DNA of 64,000 nucleotides from Niabella agricola (GTDB lineage: Bacteria > Bacteroidota > Bacteroidia > Chitinophagales > Chitinophagaceae), in NCBI RefSeq assembly GCF_021538615.1, contig NZ_JAJHIZ010000003.1:124001-188000 (forward strand), in the 5' to 3' direction. The notes beneath the pieces are model-generated. The model saw nothing but the letters and a program-made list of their open reading frames with translations. It did not search any database and was not told the origin of the DNA. Each line of letters begins with the position of its first letter. Within the stretch, counting starts at the first letter, position 1. Shown in pieces: positions 1 through 8,924 of this stretch. Position numbers and translations under genes: made by a program.

Positions 1-24
1 ACCTGGAAACGGGCGGTAACGTTC

Positions 25-354
25 ATGATGGAGGAATCCATCATTATGAAAAACCGGTTATCTGAGGTATTAAGAACCCATTTTAACCGGAACCTGCTGG
101 AAGGCATCGAACTCCTGCTCAACAAGTTGATCCGGAATGACGAACGGATCGGTATCTTCCGCGACGATCTCAAGTTACTGGAAGCATCAGGTACCGGGCA
201 TTTTACAGAACAGGATGAAAAACTCTTCGAAAGCCGGATCCGCCTGCTGCACAACGATCTTTTGCAAATGGAAAAGCAGTTCGCCAGGCTCAAATCAGAA
301 TTTAATCATTATTTACTGGACCAGATAAAACGCTCGGGCAATCCACAAAAGTAG
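25..354 (+). CDS. Hypothetical coiled-coil protein
   Basis: Not recognised as a named family. The product is about 109 residues (102 if the second ATG at 46 is used), charged and predicted helical, with no signal peptide or membrane segment. Long runs of leucine and charged residues in the C-terminal two thirds suggest a two-helix hairpin or coiled coil. The ATG at 25 and the one at 46 are in frame and I cannot choose firmly; the second gives a more typical start (MKNRLSEVL). The gene lies about 70 bases before the DUF1275 gene on the same strand, so they could be co-transcribed. It sits at the left edge, so upstream context is missing. Confidence 0.6.
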   Translation: MMEESIIMKNRLSEVLRTHFNRNLLEGIELLLNKLIRNDERIGIFRDDLKLLEASGTGHFTEQDEKLFESRIRLLHNDLLQMEKQFARLKSEFNHYLLDQIKRSGNPQK

Positions 355-427
355 GTTCAAAGAGCGCAGGCTGCCCGAAGTTTGCTACATTCGTTCTTAT
401 TAGCTTTATCGATATCGCGCAGGTTTT

Positions 428-1171
428 ATGTTCAGACACAAGGGAAAGGCCCGCCGGCCCGTTCATAACCTCAAACTGGCTTCGTTGTTGTCATTTGTAG
501 CAGGCATTGTAAATGTAACGGGGTTTTTCTCCGTAAAAGTGCTTACTACAAATGTAACGGGGCATTTTGCCTATTTTGCAGACGACGTAATAAGGCAGGA
601 TTTTGAAACCGCAGGAATTTTCCTCCTCTATATCCTTGCCTTTCTTTCGGGTGCTTTTGTATCTAATACCCTTGTGGAAGCCACTCAAAAAAACCACCCG
701 CGTTATACCGACGCGGTTCCCGTATTTACAGAAATCCTATTACTTACCGGAGTGGCACTCCTGGCACCTTCTGCCATCCATCGTTTTGCACCGCTGGTTG
801 CCGGGATCCTTTTATTTGCTATGGGACTTCAAAATGCAATGGTTACCCGTATCTCTAATGCAGTGGTGCGCACCACACATCTCACCGGGTTGTTTACCGA
901 TCTTGGTATTGAACTTTCGCAGTTATTGTTTTACAGGAAGCCCGAGCAACAGCAAAAGTTGAAAACCTCTGTAAAGTTACGTTTTGCCATCATCAGCTTT
1001 TTCTTCCTGGGATGCATCGCCGGGGGCGTTGGCTTTACCAGGTTTCATACACGGATTCTTTTTCTTGCTGTAGCCGTCCTTTTTACCGGCATTATTTATA
1101 GTGATATCCGGTACCGGATCCTGCTGCTAAAAAAGAGGACTTTATCGGAAAGCGCCACCTCTCGGCGGTAA
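428..1171 (+). CDS. DUF1275 (YoaK-like) membrane protein
   Basis: A 247-residue hydrophobic protein with about six transmembrane segments. The N-terminal half shows the features of the DUF1275/YoaK family: a first helix with a glycine and asparagine pattern (FVAGIVNVTGFF), then TTNVTGHF, and a central GLQNAMVTRIS segment followed by RTTHLTGLFTDLG. These NxTGH-type motifs recur in both halves, as is usual in the family. It is an inner-membrane protein of unknown function; no transported substrate can be inferred. The ATG at 428 follows an A/T-rich stretch. The next gene, on the other strand, is the REC-CRP regulator, so transcription converges here. Confidence 0.85.
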   Translation: MFRHKGKARRPVHNLKLASLLSFVAGIVNVTGFFSVKVLTTNVTGHFAYFADDVIRQDFETAGIFLLYILAFLSGAFVSNTLVEATQKNHPRYTDAVPVFTEILLLTGVALLAPSAIHRFAPLVAGILLFAMGLQNAMVTRISNAVVRTTHLTGLFTDLGIELSQLLFYRKPEQQQKLKTSVKLRFAIISFFFLGCIAGGVGFTRFHTRILFLAVAVLFTGIIYSDIRYRILLLKKRTLSESATSRR

Positions 1172-1227
1172 GTGGGTTCTCCGGCACCTGCAAAGGCTGT
1201 TTATTGATAACCATGAAAGGACATCCG

Positions 1228-2286
1228 TCAGTTGAGCAGGAGCTCCAGCTTTTTGCGATTTAAAATAATGATATTTCCCTCCCGGATATCGATCAGTTTT
1301 TCGCTTTTGAAATCGCTCAGCGTACGAATGAGTGATTCCGTGGCCGTGCCTGCAATGGCCGCCAGTCCTTCGCGGCTGATCGTAATGGAGAAAGCATCTT
1401 CGTCTTCCCGGCGGTATTTTTTTTCCAGCAATAATAAAGCATCGGCTACTTTCTTCCGCAGCGAATTATAGGCCAGCCCCAGCAGCTGCTCCTCTTTTGC
1501 AGAGATATTCTTTGCCAGCAACCGGATAAACTTTTGGGCTACAATCCGGTTATTGTCGATCAATTCCGTAAATTCTTCCCGGGGAATGATGGCCAGCTCC
1601 GACGCATCCAGCGCCTCGGCCGTGTCCTTGTAAGCGGTTCCTTCCAGCAAGGCAATATATCCCAAAAAATCACCGGCACTGTAAAGTGCCGTTGTCAGCT
1701 CCTTACCGTCGTCATTGGTACGATAGGTTTTTACCTTCCCTTTCAGCACATAGTACAAACGGGAAGGGTGGTTCCCCTCGGTATAAATGATCTGCTTTTT
1801 TTTATACTTATTGATATCCCGGTCTTCGGTCAATGCGGTCAAAGCAGCCTTATTATCCGAAAGCTTCAGCAATTGGTCCAATCCATTCAGATCGGGCGAA
1901 AACTCCTGTTTCAGCAAATCGGCTTTCTTTAACCTTCCGTCTACGGCACTCAGCAATTCCGTACCGCTGAACGGTTTGGTAATATAATCATCCGCACCCA
2001 GTTCCATTCCCTTGCGAAAATCGCTGCGTTCTGTTTTGGCTGTCAGGAAGATAAACGGTACGTTCCGGATGGTTTCGTTCTTTTGAATGGCATGCAATAC
2101 GCCATAACCGTCCAGTACCGGCATCATGATATCGCAGATAATGAGATCCGGAACATGCGTTATGGCCAGTTCCACTCCCAGCTTGCCATTTGCCGCCGTA
2201 ATAACCGTATAGTTCGACAACTCCAGTATCTCCGCCGTATTATTCCGGATATCTTCATTGTCTTCAATCAGTAATATTTTTTTCAT
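1228..2286 (-). CDS. Response regulator, REC plus CRP/FNR-type DNA-binding domains
   Basis: A 352-residue two-part protein. Residues 1-125 form a receiver domain: acidic pair near residue 8-10, phospho-acceptor Asp near 52 in ICDIMMP, conserved Thr and Lys (FLTAK, TKPFS). Residues about 150-270 are a cyclic-nucleotide-binding-type beta barrel (YVLKGKVKTYR, GDFLGYIALLEG), and the C-terminus carries a CRP-type winged helix (ISREGLAAIAGTATESLIRTL). It is probably a phosphorylation-controlled transcription factor. It lies 40 bases downstream of the PAS histidine kinase on the same strand, which is its likely partner. REC fused to a CRP-like module is found in Bacteroidota; the effector, if any, is unknown. 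Confidence 0.9.
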   Translation of the reverse strand: MKKILLIEDNEDIRNNTAEILELSNYTVITAANGKLGVELAITHVPDLIICDIMMPVLDGYGVLHAIQKNETIRNVPFIFLTAKTERSDFRKGMELGADDYITKPFSGTELLSAVDGRLKKADLLKQEFSPDLNGLDQLLKLSDNKAALTALTEDRDINKYKKKQIIYTEGNHPSRLYYVLKGKVKTYRTNDDGKELTTALYSAGDFLGYIALLEGTAYKDTAEALDASELAIIPREEFTELIDNNRIVAQKFIRLLAKNISAKEEQLLGLAYNSLRKKVADALLLLEKKYRREDEDAFSITISREGLAAIAGTATESLIRTLSDFKSEKLIDIREGNIIILNRKKLELLLN

Positions 2287-2326
2287 CAGATGATTGCTTT
2301 CTGTTTGTTTAACCTGCTATTTTGTA

Positions 2327-3565
2327 TCAGATGTTTCCTGAACTGCTGATCGCTTTTGCGGCCCTTTTATCAAATGTAATAATAAACTCCGTTCCCTGGT
2401 TCAGTTCGCTGACGCATGTTATGGTACCATTCATCAATTCGGTATACTTTGAAATGATGTGCAGGCCCAGCCCCGTTCCCTGGATATTCCCGGCATTGGC
2501 CGCCCTGAAAAAACGTTCCATTAAATGTTTCTGATCTTCCTGTGAAATACCAATACCATTATCCTTTACCGAAAGCCGCACCTGGTCTGGTGCCCCGGAA
2601 GTTTCAATAACAATGCGCCCGTCTTCCGCCGAAAACTTACTGGCATTGGATACCAGGTTCATAACGATATGTTTCAGCAGCGAGGCATCCAGTTCCGCTA
2701 TCGGATTGCCGTCATGATGATACACCAGCTCCTGGTTCTTTTTCAAAGTAACCTCCAGTTCCCGCACCATACCGGAAACCAGTTCTTGGATGTCCAGCCT
2801 GCTGAACCGCACCTGGATTTTCCCCTCCTCAATTTTCCCAACGCTCAGGAAATCGTTCAGGATATCGGTGAGCAATTGCACCGAAGACACAATCCGCTGG
2901 AGGTGCTTTTCACGCCGGGGCTGCTCTTCGGTGGTGGTATACCGTTCAATCAGGTAAGCGGAAGAGAGGATCGTGCTCAACGGGGTCCTGAATTCATGGG
3001 AGGCAATGGTAACAAAACGCGACTTCAGTTCACCCAGTTCCTTTTCCCGTTCCAGCAGCTTTGACAATTCATCTTTCGATTGCTCCAGATCCTGCATGGC
3101 AGCGGTAAGCTGTCGGGTACGCTGTTCTACAGTCGACTCCAGCTTATTATTTAGTTCTTCGATTTCTGCTTCCGCTTTTTTCCGGATGGAAATATCACTG
3201 ATAAAAGCAATAATAAATTGCTTGCCCTCGTCCTCATAATTACTCAAACTCACTTCCACCGGAAATTCGCTGCCATCTTTTTTTACGGCAAACAGGTCCA
3301 TCCCTACCCCCATCGGCCGGGTTTTTGGATTATGCGTATAGCCGTCCCTATGTGTAACATGCCGGCTATGATACCGGCCGGGGATCAGCAATTCGATGGG
3401 TTGCTGCAGCAATTCGTCCAGCGAATACCCGAATAAAGCCAGTGCAAAAGGATTGGCCGATTGGATCTCAGCCTTATGATTCACTACAATAATACCCATT
3501 GAGGCCTGGTTAAATAGGGCCTCGTAGCGATAACTTTCCTGCGTTGTTTGTTCAGTATCTTCCAT
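2327..3565 (-). CDS. PAS-domain sensor histidine kinase
   Basis: A 412-residue protein. An N-terminal PAS domain (about 12-130) carries the usual features, including a GMDLFAVKKDGSEFPVEV core strand and a PAC-like tail. A coiled-coil linker (130-180) leads to a HisKA domain with phospho-acceptor His in ASHEFRTPLS, and then a HATPase_c domain with N box (IVMNLVSNASKF), G1 (VKDNGIGIS) and G2 (GTGLGLHI). There are no transmembrane helices or signal peptide, so it is a cytoplasmic kinase sensing through PAS. It is the first gene of a two-gene operon with the REC-CRP regulator 40 bases downstream. The signal is unknown. Confidence 0.92.
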   Translation of the reverse strand: MEDTEQTTQESYRYEALFNQASMGIIVVNHKAEIQSANPFALALFGYSLDELLQQPIELLIPGRYHSRHVTHRDGYTHNPKTRPMGVGMDLFAVKKDGSEFPVEVSLSNYEDEGKQFIIAFISDISIRKKAEAEIEELNNKLESTVEQRTRQLTAAMQDLEQSKDELSKLLEREKELGELKSRFVTIASHEFRTPLSTILSSAYLIERYTTTEEQPRREKHLQRIVSSVQLLTDILNDFLSVGKIEEGKIQVRFSRLDIQELVSGMVRELEVTLKKNQELVYHHDGNPIAELDASLLKHIVMNLVSNASKFSAEDGRIVIETSGAPDQVRLSVKDNGIGISQEDQKHLMERFFRAANAGNIQGTGLGLHIISKYTELMNGTITCVSELNQGTEFIITFDKRAAKAISSSGNI

Positions 3566-3707
3566 GAATAAAAAAACAGCTCGGTGCTATATAAGATGCA
3601 TAAAGGTAACAAAATAAGGCATTTAAAATTTGAAAGCGAAGCAAATAGCGGTTATAAAACGAAACCATTGCTCACCCGTTCCATTTTATGACCACACAAC
3701 CCGCGTC

Positions 3708-3741
3708 ATACATACCATTGATATGTATAAACTGTATGTAT
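3708..3741. promoter_or_regulatory. Inverted repeat between divergent genes
   Basis: ATACATAC at 3708-3715 pairs with GTATGTAT at 3734-3741; the spacer contains a further ATGTAT. It lies in the 293-base region between the kinase (minus) and the cytochrome lipoprotein gene (plus), about 120 bases from the latter. This could be an operator, for example for the adjacent REC-CRP protein, but that link is inference. The rest of the region is A/T-rich with no gene. Confidence 0.35.
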
Positions 3742-3858
3742 AGCCGCCGATGTTTTTTTATCCGTTAACCGTCAAAACCCTGCTTTAAACAATTCTTTAT
3801 ACTTAAATTTACGTTGCTGAGTGCCATTTTCAGCAACACACCTTTTTAGATTACAGCG

Positions 3859-6171
3859 ATGAAACTTACGACGTTTGCCAGCATTACTTTAATGGTGTTC
3901 ATACTTACTGAGCTTGCTGCCGGTTGCGGCAACCGGGTAAAAAAACGCAATGACAGGAACAGGATCAGCTACAACTATGACGTTCGTCCCATTCTTTCAG
4001 ACAAATGTTTCGTCTGCCATGGTCCCGACAAAAACAAACAGGAAGCCGGTTTACGACTGGACATAGAAGCGAATGCAAAAGCACCGTTAAGGGAAACAAA
4101 AGGGGCCTATGCCATCGTTCCCGGGAAGCCGGAAGCTTCTGAGCTCATCAAAAGGATTACATCTGCAGATCCTTCTTACCAGATGCCTACACCGGAATCG
4201 CACCTGGGGGTGCTGAATGAAAATGAGATCCGGATCCTTACCCGCTGGATCGAACAGGGCGCTCCTTATGAAAAGCACTGGGCCTTTATTGCTCCCCGGA
4301 AATTACCGCTGCCCGATATCGGCAATAAGGAATGGGCGCGGAATGAAATTGATTATTTTATTGCAGAAAAAATGGAGGAACACCAGTTGCAACCCAATGC
4401 CGCGGCAGACAAAAGCATGCTGTTAAAACGGGTATCGCTGGATCTTACAGGACTGCTTCCCGACCTGCAAATGCAGCAGGCTTTCGAAAACGACCACAGC
4501 AGCACGGCCTATGAGAAAGCAGTAGACCGGCTTCTGGCGAGTCCCCAGTTCGGTGAAAAGATGGCCCTGCACTGGCTGGACGTTTCGCGTTATGCCGACA
4601 GCTATGGTTACCAGGATGACGATATCCGCACCCAATGGCCTTATCGCGATTGGGTGATTCATGCGTTCAACAGCAATATGCCTTACGATCAGTTTATAAC
4701 CTGGCAGCTGGCCGGAGACCTGCTGCCCAATGCCGGAAAAGAGCAGCTGCTGGCCACCGCCTTTCTGCGCAACCACAAGATAACAGAAGAAGGCGGCGTA
4801 ATCCCCGAGGAGTACCGCGTGGAATATATTATAGACAAAGTAAAGACCTATTCCAAGGGCATACTGGCCATGACCGCGGAATGCGCCCAGTGCCATGATC
4901 ACAAATATGATCCCATATCCCAAAAAGACTATTACCGGCTGTTTGCTTTTTTTAATACCAGCAGGGAACAGGGATTGGAAGGACTTGTCAATTCTGGACC
5001 GGCAAAAACCCCCATGCTTACATTAACCACCGAGGACACCCAAAACCTCCTTCGCTTTATCAACCGGAAAGATACCACCCGTATCAATGTATCGGTAATG
5101 GGCGAACTGGATACCCCGCGTACCACGTATATACTAAACCGCGGTGTTTACGACCAGCATGGCCCCCCGGTAACAGTCGGGGCATTGCAGGCGGTTATGC
5201 GTTTCGATACGATGGCGTACCCGAAAAACAGGCTGGGACTGGCGCAATGGACCGTAAACAAACAAAACCCGCTTACCGCAAGGGTATTTGTAAACCAGCT
5301 CTGGGAGCAGTTTTTTGGCAAAGGCATTGTAAAAACAGTGGGTGATTTTGGAATGCAGGGCCATTTGCCTACACATCCCGGATTGCTGGACTGGCTGGCG
5401 GTGGATTTTATGGAGCAGGGATGGAACATTAAAAAGCTGGTCCGCAAAATGGTGTTGTCTGCCACCTACCGGCAATCTTCAAAGATTGATCCACGGGCCA
5501 TGGAAAAAGACCCGGACAACGTGTACTATGCCCGGTCTCCGCGCATCCGCCTGGCTGCAGAAAGCATCCGTGATGTGGTACTGGGCAGCAGCGGCCTGTT
5601 GAATAAAACCATCGGTGGGCCCAGCGTAAAACCGTACCAGCCCAAAGGACTCTGGGAAGCTGCCACTTCCGGGCGGGGAGCCCTCACGACTTACAGCCAG
5701 GACAGCGACAGTGACCTTTACCGCAGGGGCATTTATACGTTTATAAAACTTACAGTGCCCCCACCCTCCATGATCATTTTCGATGCCAGCAACCGTGATC
5801 AGTGCGAAGTAAGCCGGCTCACCACCAATACCCCCCTGCAGGCACTGATCATGATGAATGACCCCACCGTACTGGAAGCATCCAGGGTGTTTGCAGAAAG
5901 GCTTTCGGCAAACGATCCCCGGGCGGCCATCGGCACCGCCTTTGAAAGCATTCTCTGCCGCAGGCCAACCGCAACGGAAATGGATATTCTCAAAAAATAT
6001 TATGCAGACCAGCTTCAGGTATTTAACAGTAAGAAAAAAGAAGCGGAGCGAACGATCGCCGTTGGTGAATACCCACATCACAGTAAACCGTCCGATATTG
6101 TAAAAACCGCTGCCCTCATGCGGGTAATCAATATGATCTACAATATGGAGGAAGCCATTGTAAAAGTATAA
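3859..6171 (+). CDS. Planctomycete-type cytochrome c lipoprotein (PSCyt1-DUF1549-DUF1553)
   Basis: A 770-residue exported protein. The N-terminal signal ends in a lipobox (LAAGC, Cys23), so it is probably a lipoprotein. A haem-binding CxxCH (CFVCH, residues 50-54) opens a Planctomycete cytochrome C domain to about residue 140. The DUF1549 (PSCyt2) domain follows at about 155-370 and contains a second CxxCH (CAQCH). The C-terminal DUF1553 (PSD1) domain spans about 450-735 and includes the LTARVFVNQLWEQFFG and TNTPLQALIMMNDP motifs. The biochemical role is not established. The DUF1501 gene begins 28 bases downstream, the usual partner of this family. Length and domain order look complete. Confidence 0.93.
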   Translation: MKLTTFASITLMVFILTELAAGCGNRVKKRNDRNRISYNYDVRPILSDKCFVCHGPDKNKQEAGLRLDIEANAKAPLRETKGAYAIVPGKPEASELIKRITSADPSYQMPTPESHLGVLNENEIRILTRWIEQGAPYEKHWAFIAPRKLPLPDIGNKEWARNEIDYFIAEKMEEHQLQPNAAADKSMLLKRVSLDLTGLLPDLQMQQAFENDHSSTAYEKAVDRLLASPQFGEKMALHWLDVSRYADSYGYQDDDIRTQWPYRDWVIHAFNSNMPYDQFITWQLAGDLLPNAGKEQLLATAFLRNHKITEEGGVIPEEYRVEYIIDKVKTYSKGILAMTAECAQCHDHKYDPISQKDYYRLFAFFNTSREQGLEGLVNSGPAKTPMLTLTTEDTQNLLRFINRKDTTRINVSVMGELDTPRTTYILNRGVYDQHGPPVTVGALQAVMRFDTMAYPKNRLGLAQWTVNKQNPLTARVFVNQLWEQFFGKGIVKTVGDFGMQGHLPTHPGLLDWLAVDFMEQGWNIKKLVRKMVLSATYRQSSKIDPRAMEKDPDNVYYARSPRIRLAAESIRDVVLGSSGLLNKTIGGPSVKPYQPKGLWEAATSGRGALTTYSQDSDSDLYRRGIYTFIKLTVPPPSMIIFDASNRDQCEVSRLTTNTPLQALIMMNDPTVLEASRVFAERLSANDPRAAIGTAFESILCRRPTATEMDILKKYYADQLQVFNSKKKEAERTIAVGEYPHHSKPSDIVKTAALMRVINMIYNMEEAIVKV

Positions 6172-6199
6172 ACCGACCACAGCATTTAAACCGGGTAAT

Positions 6200-7648
6200 A
6201 TGGAAAAAGAAGTATTGGAACATGGACTCAACCTCAACCGCCGCCGCTTTCTTACAAAGCTGGGTATGGGTATTGGAGGTGCCGCACTGGGCACCTTACT
6301 AATTCCCGAACTGTTTAGCAGCAGGGATGTTGAAGAAGCCCTCGTTTCCGGGCTCCCGCATTTTGCGCCCAAAGCCAAACGCATTATTTATCTTTTCCAG
6401 AACGGAGCCCCGTCACAACTGGACCTGTTTGATTATAAACCCAAGCTGAACGAGATGCAGGGCCAGGATCTGCCGGAGTCGGTACGGCAAGGGCAACGAC
6501 TTACCGGAATGACAGCTAACCAGTCTAAATTCCCACTGGCCGGTACGGTATTTAAATTCAATCAATACGGCGAGCACCGTGCCTGGATCAGTGATCTCCT
6601 TCCTTATACAGCCAAAATTGTGGACGATCTGTGTATTGTAAAAAGCCTCTACACAGAAGCCATCAATCACGACCCCGCCCTCACCTTCTTCCAAACCGGA
6701 GCCCAGGTAGGCAACCGCCCCAGCATGGGTGCCTGGCTCAGCTATGGCCTTGGCAGCGAAAACAAAAACCTGCCGGCCTTTTGTGTGCTTCTCTCCAAAG
6801 GAAAGGGTAACGGGCAGGGCGTTTACTCCAAACTCTGGACCAATGGTTTTTTGGACTCCATTCACCAGGGCGTTCAATTCAGCAACGGGGAGAACCCCGT
6901 ACTCTACCTCAATGACCCCGATGGTATGGACAAAACGGAAAGAAGAAAAATGCTGGATCATCTTTCAGAACTGAATCATGAAAGTTATGGCGTTGTAGGT
7001 GATCCGGAAATAAAAGCCAAAGTACAGCAATATGAAATGGCCTACCGCATGCAGACCGCCGTGCCGGAAGTAACCGATCTGAGCAAAGAACCGGAGTCTA
7101 TTATTAAACTTTATGGGCCCGACTGCCTGGTGCCCGGCACCTATGCAGCCAATTGCCTCTTAGCTCGCAAATTGTCGGAGAACGGGGTACGCTTTGTACA
7201 ACTGTATCACCAGGGATGGGACAGCCATGGCAATCTTCCCAATGAGCTGGCCGGTCAATGCAGGGATACGGACCAGGCATCCGCGGCGCTGGTCACCGAC
7301 CTGAAGCAAAGAGGCCTGCTGGATGAAACCCTGGTCATCTGGGGCGGTGAGTTTGGCCGCACCAATTACTGCCAGGGGACCCTTTCAAAAGACAACTACG
7401 GGCGGGATCACCATCCGCGCTGCTTTACCATGTGGATGGCCGGTGGGGGCATCAAACCCGGTGTATACGGAGAAACCGATGAATTTGGCTATAATATCAT
7501 TGCTGATCCTGTGCATGTGCACGATTTTCACGCAACGGCCCTGCACCTGATGGGACTCGACCATGAGCGCCTGGTATATAAGCACCTCGGACGCCGCTAC
7601 CGGCTGACTGATGTTGCAGGCAAAGTGATAACGGGCTTAATGGTGTAG
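6200..7648 (+). CDS. DUF1501 family Tat-exported protein
   Basis: A 482-residue protein of the DUF1501 family, which is distantly related to sulfatases and alkaline phosphatases. The N-terminus has a twin-arginine signal (NRRRFLTKLGMG, then a hydrophobic stretch), so it is probably exported folded. Family motifs visible are IYLFQNGAPSQLDLFDYKP, the SMGAWLSYGLG segment, HDPALTFF, YHQGWDSHGN, and WGGEFGRTNY near the C-terminus, followed by DHHPRCFTMWMAGGG. It follows the DUF1549/DUF1553 gene by 28 bases, so the two are surely an operon. Partner proteins are known to co-occur in Planctomycetes and Bacteroidota; the substrate is unknown. Confidence 0.93.
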   Translation: MEKEVLEHGLNLNRRRFLTKLGMGIGGAALGTLLIPELFSSRDVEEALVSGLPHFAPKAKRIIYLFQNGAPSQLDLFDYKPKLNEMQGQDLPESVRQGQRLTGMTANQSKFPLAGTVFKFNQYGEHRAWISDLLPYTAKIVDDLCIVKSLYTEAINHDPALTFFQTGAQVGNRPSMGAWLSYGLGSENKNLPAFCVLLSKGKGNGQGVYSKLWTNGFLDSIHQGVQFSNGENPVLYLNDPDGMDKTERRKMLDHLSELNHESYGVVGDPEIKAKVQQYEMAYRMQTAVPEVTDLSKEPESIIKLYGPDCLVPGTYAANCLLARKLSENGVRFVQLYHQGWDSHGNLPNELAGQCRDTDQASAALVTDLKQRGLLDETLVIWGGEFGRTNYCQGTLSKDNYGRDHHPRCFTMWMAGGGIKPGVYGETDEFGYNIIADPVHVHDFHATALHLMGLDHERLVYKHLGRRYRLTDVAGKVITGLMV

Positions 7649-7651
7649 GCT

Positions 7652-7830
7652 TATTTGACATAACAAGCATTAAATATCAAATAACAGGTAACAAATAGCA
7701 AATACAAAATAGCAAGTACCGATTAACAAGCGTCAAATTACAAATAGTAAATAACAAATAGCAAGTAGTAAAACACCAGGCTGCCGGCATTAAACAACAA
7801 ATAGCAGTCATAACTACCCGGTACCAGGCA
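7652..7830. repeat. Degenerate AT-rich tandem repeat, 'aaatagcaa/aaataacaa' units
   Basis: The 211-base gap between the DUF1501 gene and the beta-propeller gene is largely made of variants of one short unit: AAATAACA, AAATAGCA, AAATAGTA and AAATTACA, with irregular spacers. Reading units directly, I count about ten copies from 7676 to 7808. The copies are imperfect and unevenly spaced, which fits slipped-strand growth and decay rather than CRISPR or REP elements. Function is unknown; it may separate the expression of the flanking genes. Confidence 0.6.
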
Positions 7831-7859
7831 TCTGGTGTTAAATACTGTAAAACAAAAAC

Positions 7860-8885
7860 ATGAATAGAAAACATTTTATCCGCAATACAGCCTTAGGCTT
7901 TGCCGGCCTCCTGTATACCCCCGACTGGCTGATAAAGAACGATGTTGTGTTGGGTCAGGGTAATAAACGCTACCGGTTAAATGCCCATTGGAGCCAGGCA
8001 GATGTGGCCCGGTACCCGGTTAACGATTGTCATGAAATGGTACAGGACAGTAAAGGCCGCATCCTGTTGCTGACCAACGAAACAAAGAACAATGTGATTA
8101 TTTACGATAAGAAAGGCCAATTATTAAGTACCTGGGGGACCGAATACCCGGGAGCTCACGGCCTTACTATTTTTAACGAAAACGGAACGGATGTACTGTT
8201 TATCTGCGATAACAAACGGCACCAGGTCATCAAAACCACGCTCAACGGCCGGGTGTTACTCACATTGAATTATCCCAAAGAAACCGGAGCATATACCACG
8301 GCTGAAGAATATATACCCACAGAAACAGCAATAGCGCAAAACGGCGACATCTACGTGGTGGACGGATACGGGAAGGACTTTGTGATCCAGTACGATCAAA
8401 AAGGGCGCTATATCCGGCATTTTGGCGGCAGGGGCAATGCGCCAAAGCACCTGCTGAACGCACATGGAATCTGTATCGACCATCGGAATAAAAAGCCGGT
8501 ACTGATCGTAACTTCCCGGAAGGAAAACGCATTTAAACGCTATTCGATGGACGGCGTATATATCGATACCATCGCCATGCCGGGGGCCTGGGTATGCCGC
8601 CCGGTTATCAAAGGCGATCATTTATACGCGGCGGTATTACAAAGTAACAGCAAAACGGATCAGCGATCCGGTTTTATAACCATTCTTGACAAAAACAACC
8701 AGGTCATATCCAACCTGGCCGGTTGTGCGCCCCGGTATGCAGACGGCCGGTTACAGGAGCTGTATCAGACCGACCCGGTTTTCCAGTATCCACACGATGT
8801 ATGCATCGATGATGAAGAAAACCTGTATGTGGCACAGTGGAATTCGGGGAAAGTATATCCTTATAAGCTGGAACCGGTGGTTTAA
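7860..8885 (+). CDS. Exported NHL/6-bladed beta-propeller protein
   Basis: A 341-residue protein with an N-terminal hydrophobic segment (NTALGFAGLLYTP) resembling a Sec or weak Tat-like signal (it has RKHFIRN, not RR). The body consists of repeated four-stranded units with motifs such as DSKGRILLLTNE, NGDIYVVDGYGKDF and DDEENLYVAQWNSGKVYPY, as expected for NHL-repeat propellers. It is probably a periplasmic binding or scaffold protein working with the neighbouring cytochrome and DUF1501 proteins. The ATG at 7860 follows the AT repeat; the next gene starts 40 bases after its stop. Confidence 0.85.
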   Translation: MNRKHFIRNTALGFAGLLYTPDWLIKNDVVLGQGNKRYRLNAHWSQADVARYPVNDCHEMVQDSKGRILLLTNETKNNVIIYDKKGQLLSTWGTEYPGAHGLTIFNENGTDVLFICDNKRHQVIKTTLNGRVLLTLNYPKETGAYTTAEEYIPTETAIAQNGDIYVVDGYGKDFVIQYDQKGRYIRHFGGRGNAPKHLLNAHGICIDHRNKKPVLIVTSRKENAFKRYSMDGVYIDTIAMPGAWVCRPVIKGDHLYAAVLQSNSKTDQRSGFITILDKNNQVISNLAGCAPRYADGRLQELYQTDPVFQYPHDVCIDDEENLYVAQWNSGKVYPYKLEPVV

Positions 8886-8924
8886 AACCTGATGCCTTAA
8901 AATGTTGGAGCAAACAAACCAATC

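Noticed and set aside
5479..6384. 301-codon minus frame opposite the DUF1553 region
   Set aside because: Shadow of the cytochrome lipoprotein and DUF1501 genes.
7652..7830. CRISPR-like array between DUF1501 and the beta-propeller gene
   Set aside because: Units are only about eight bases, imperfect, and spacers are uneven.
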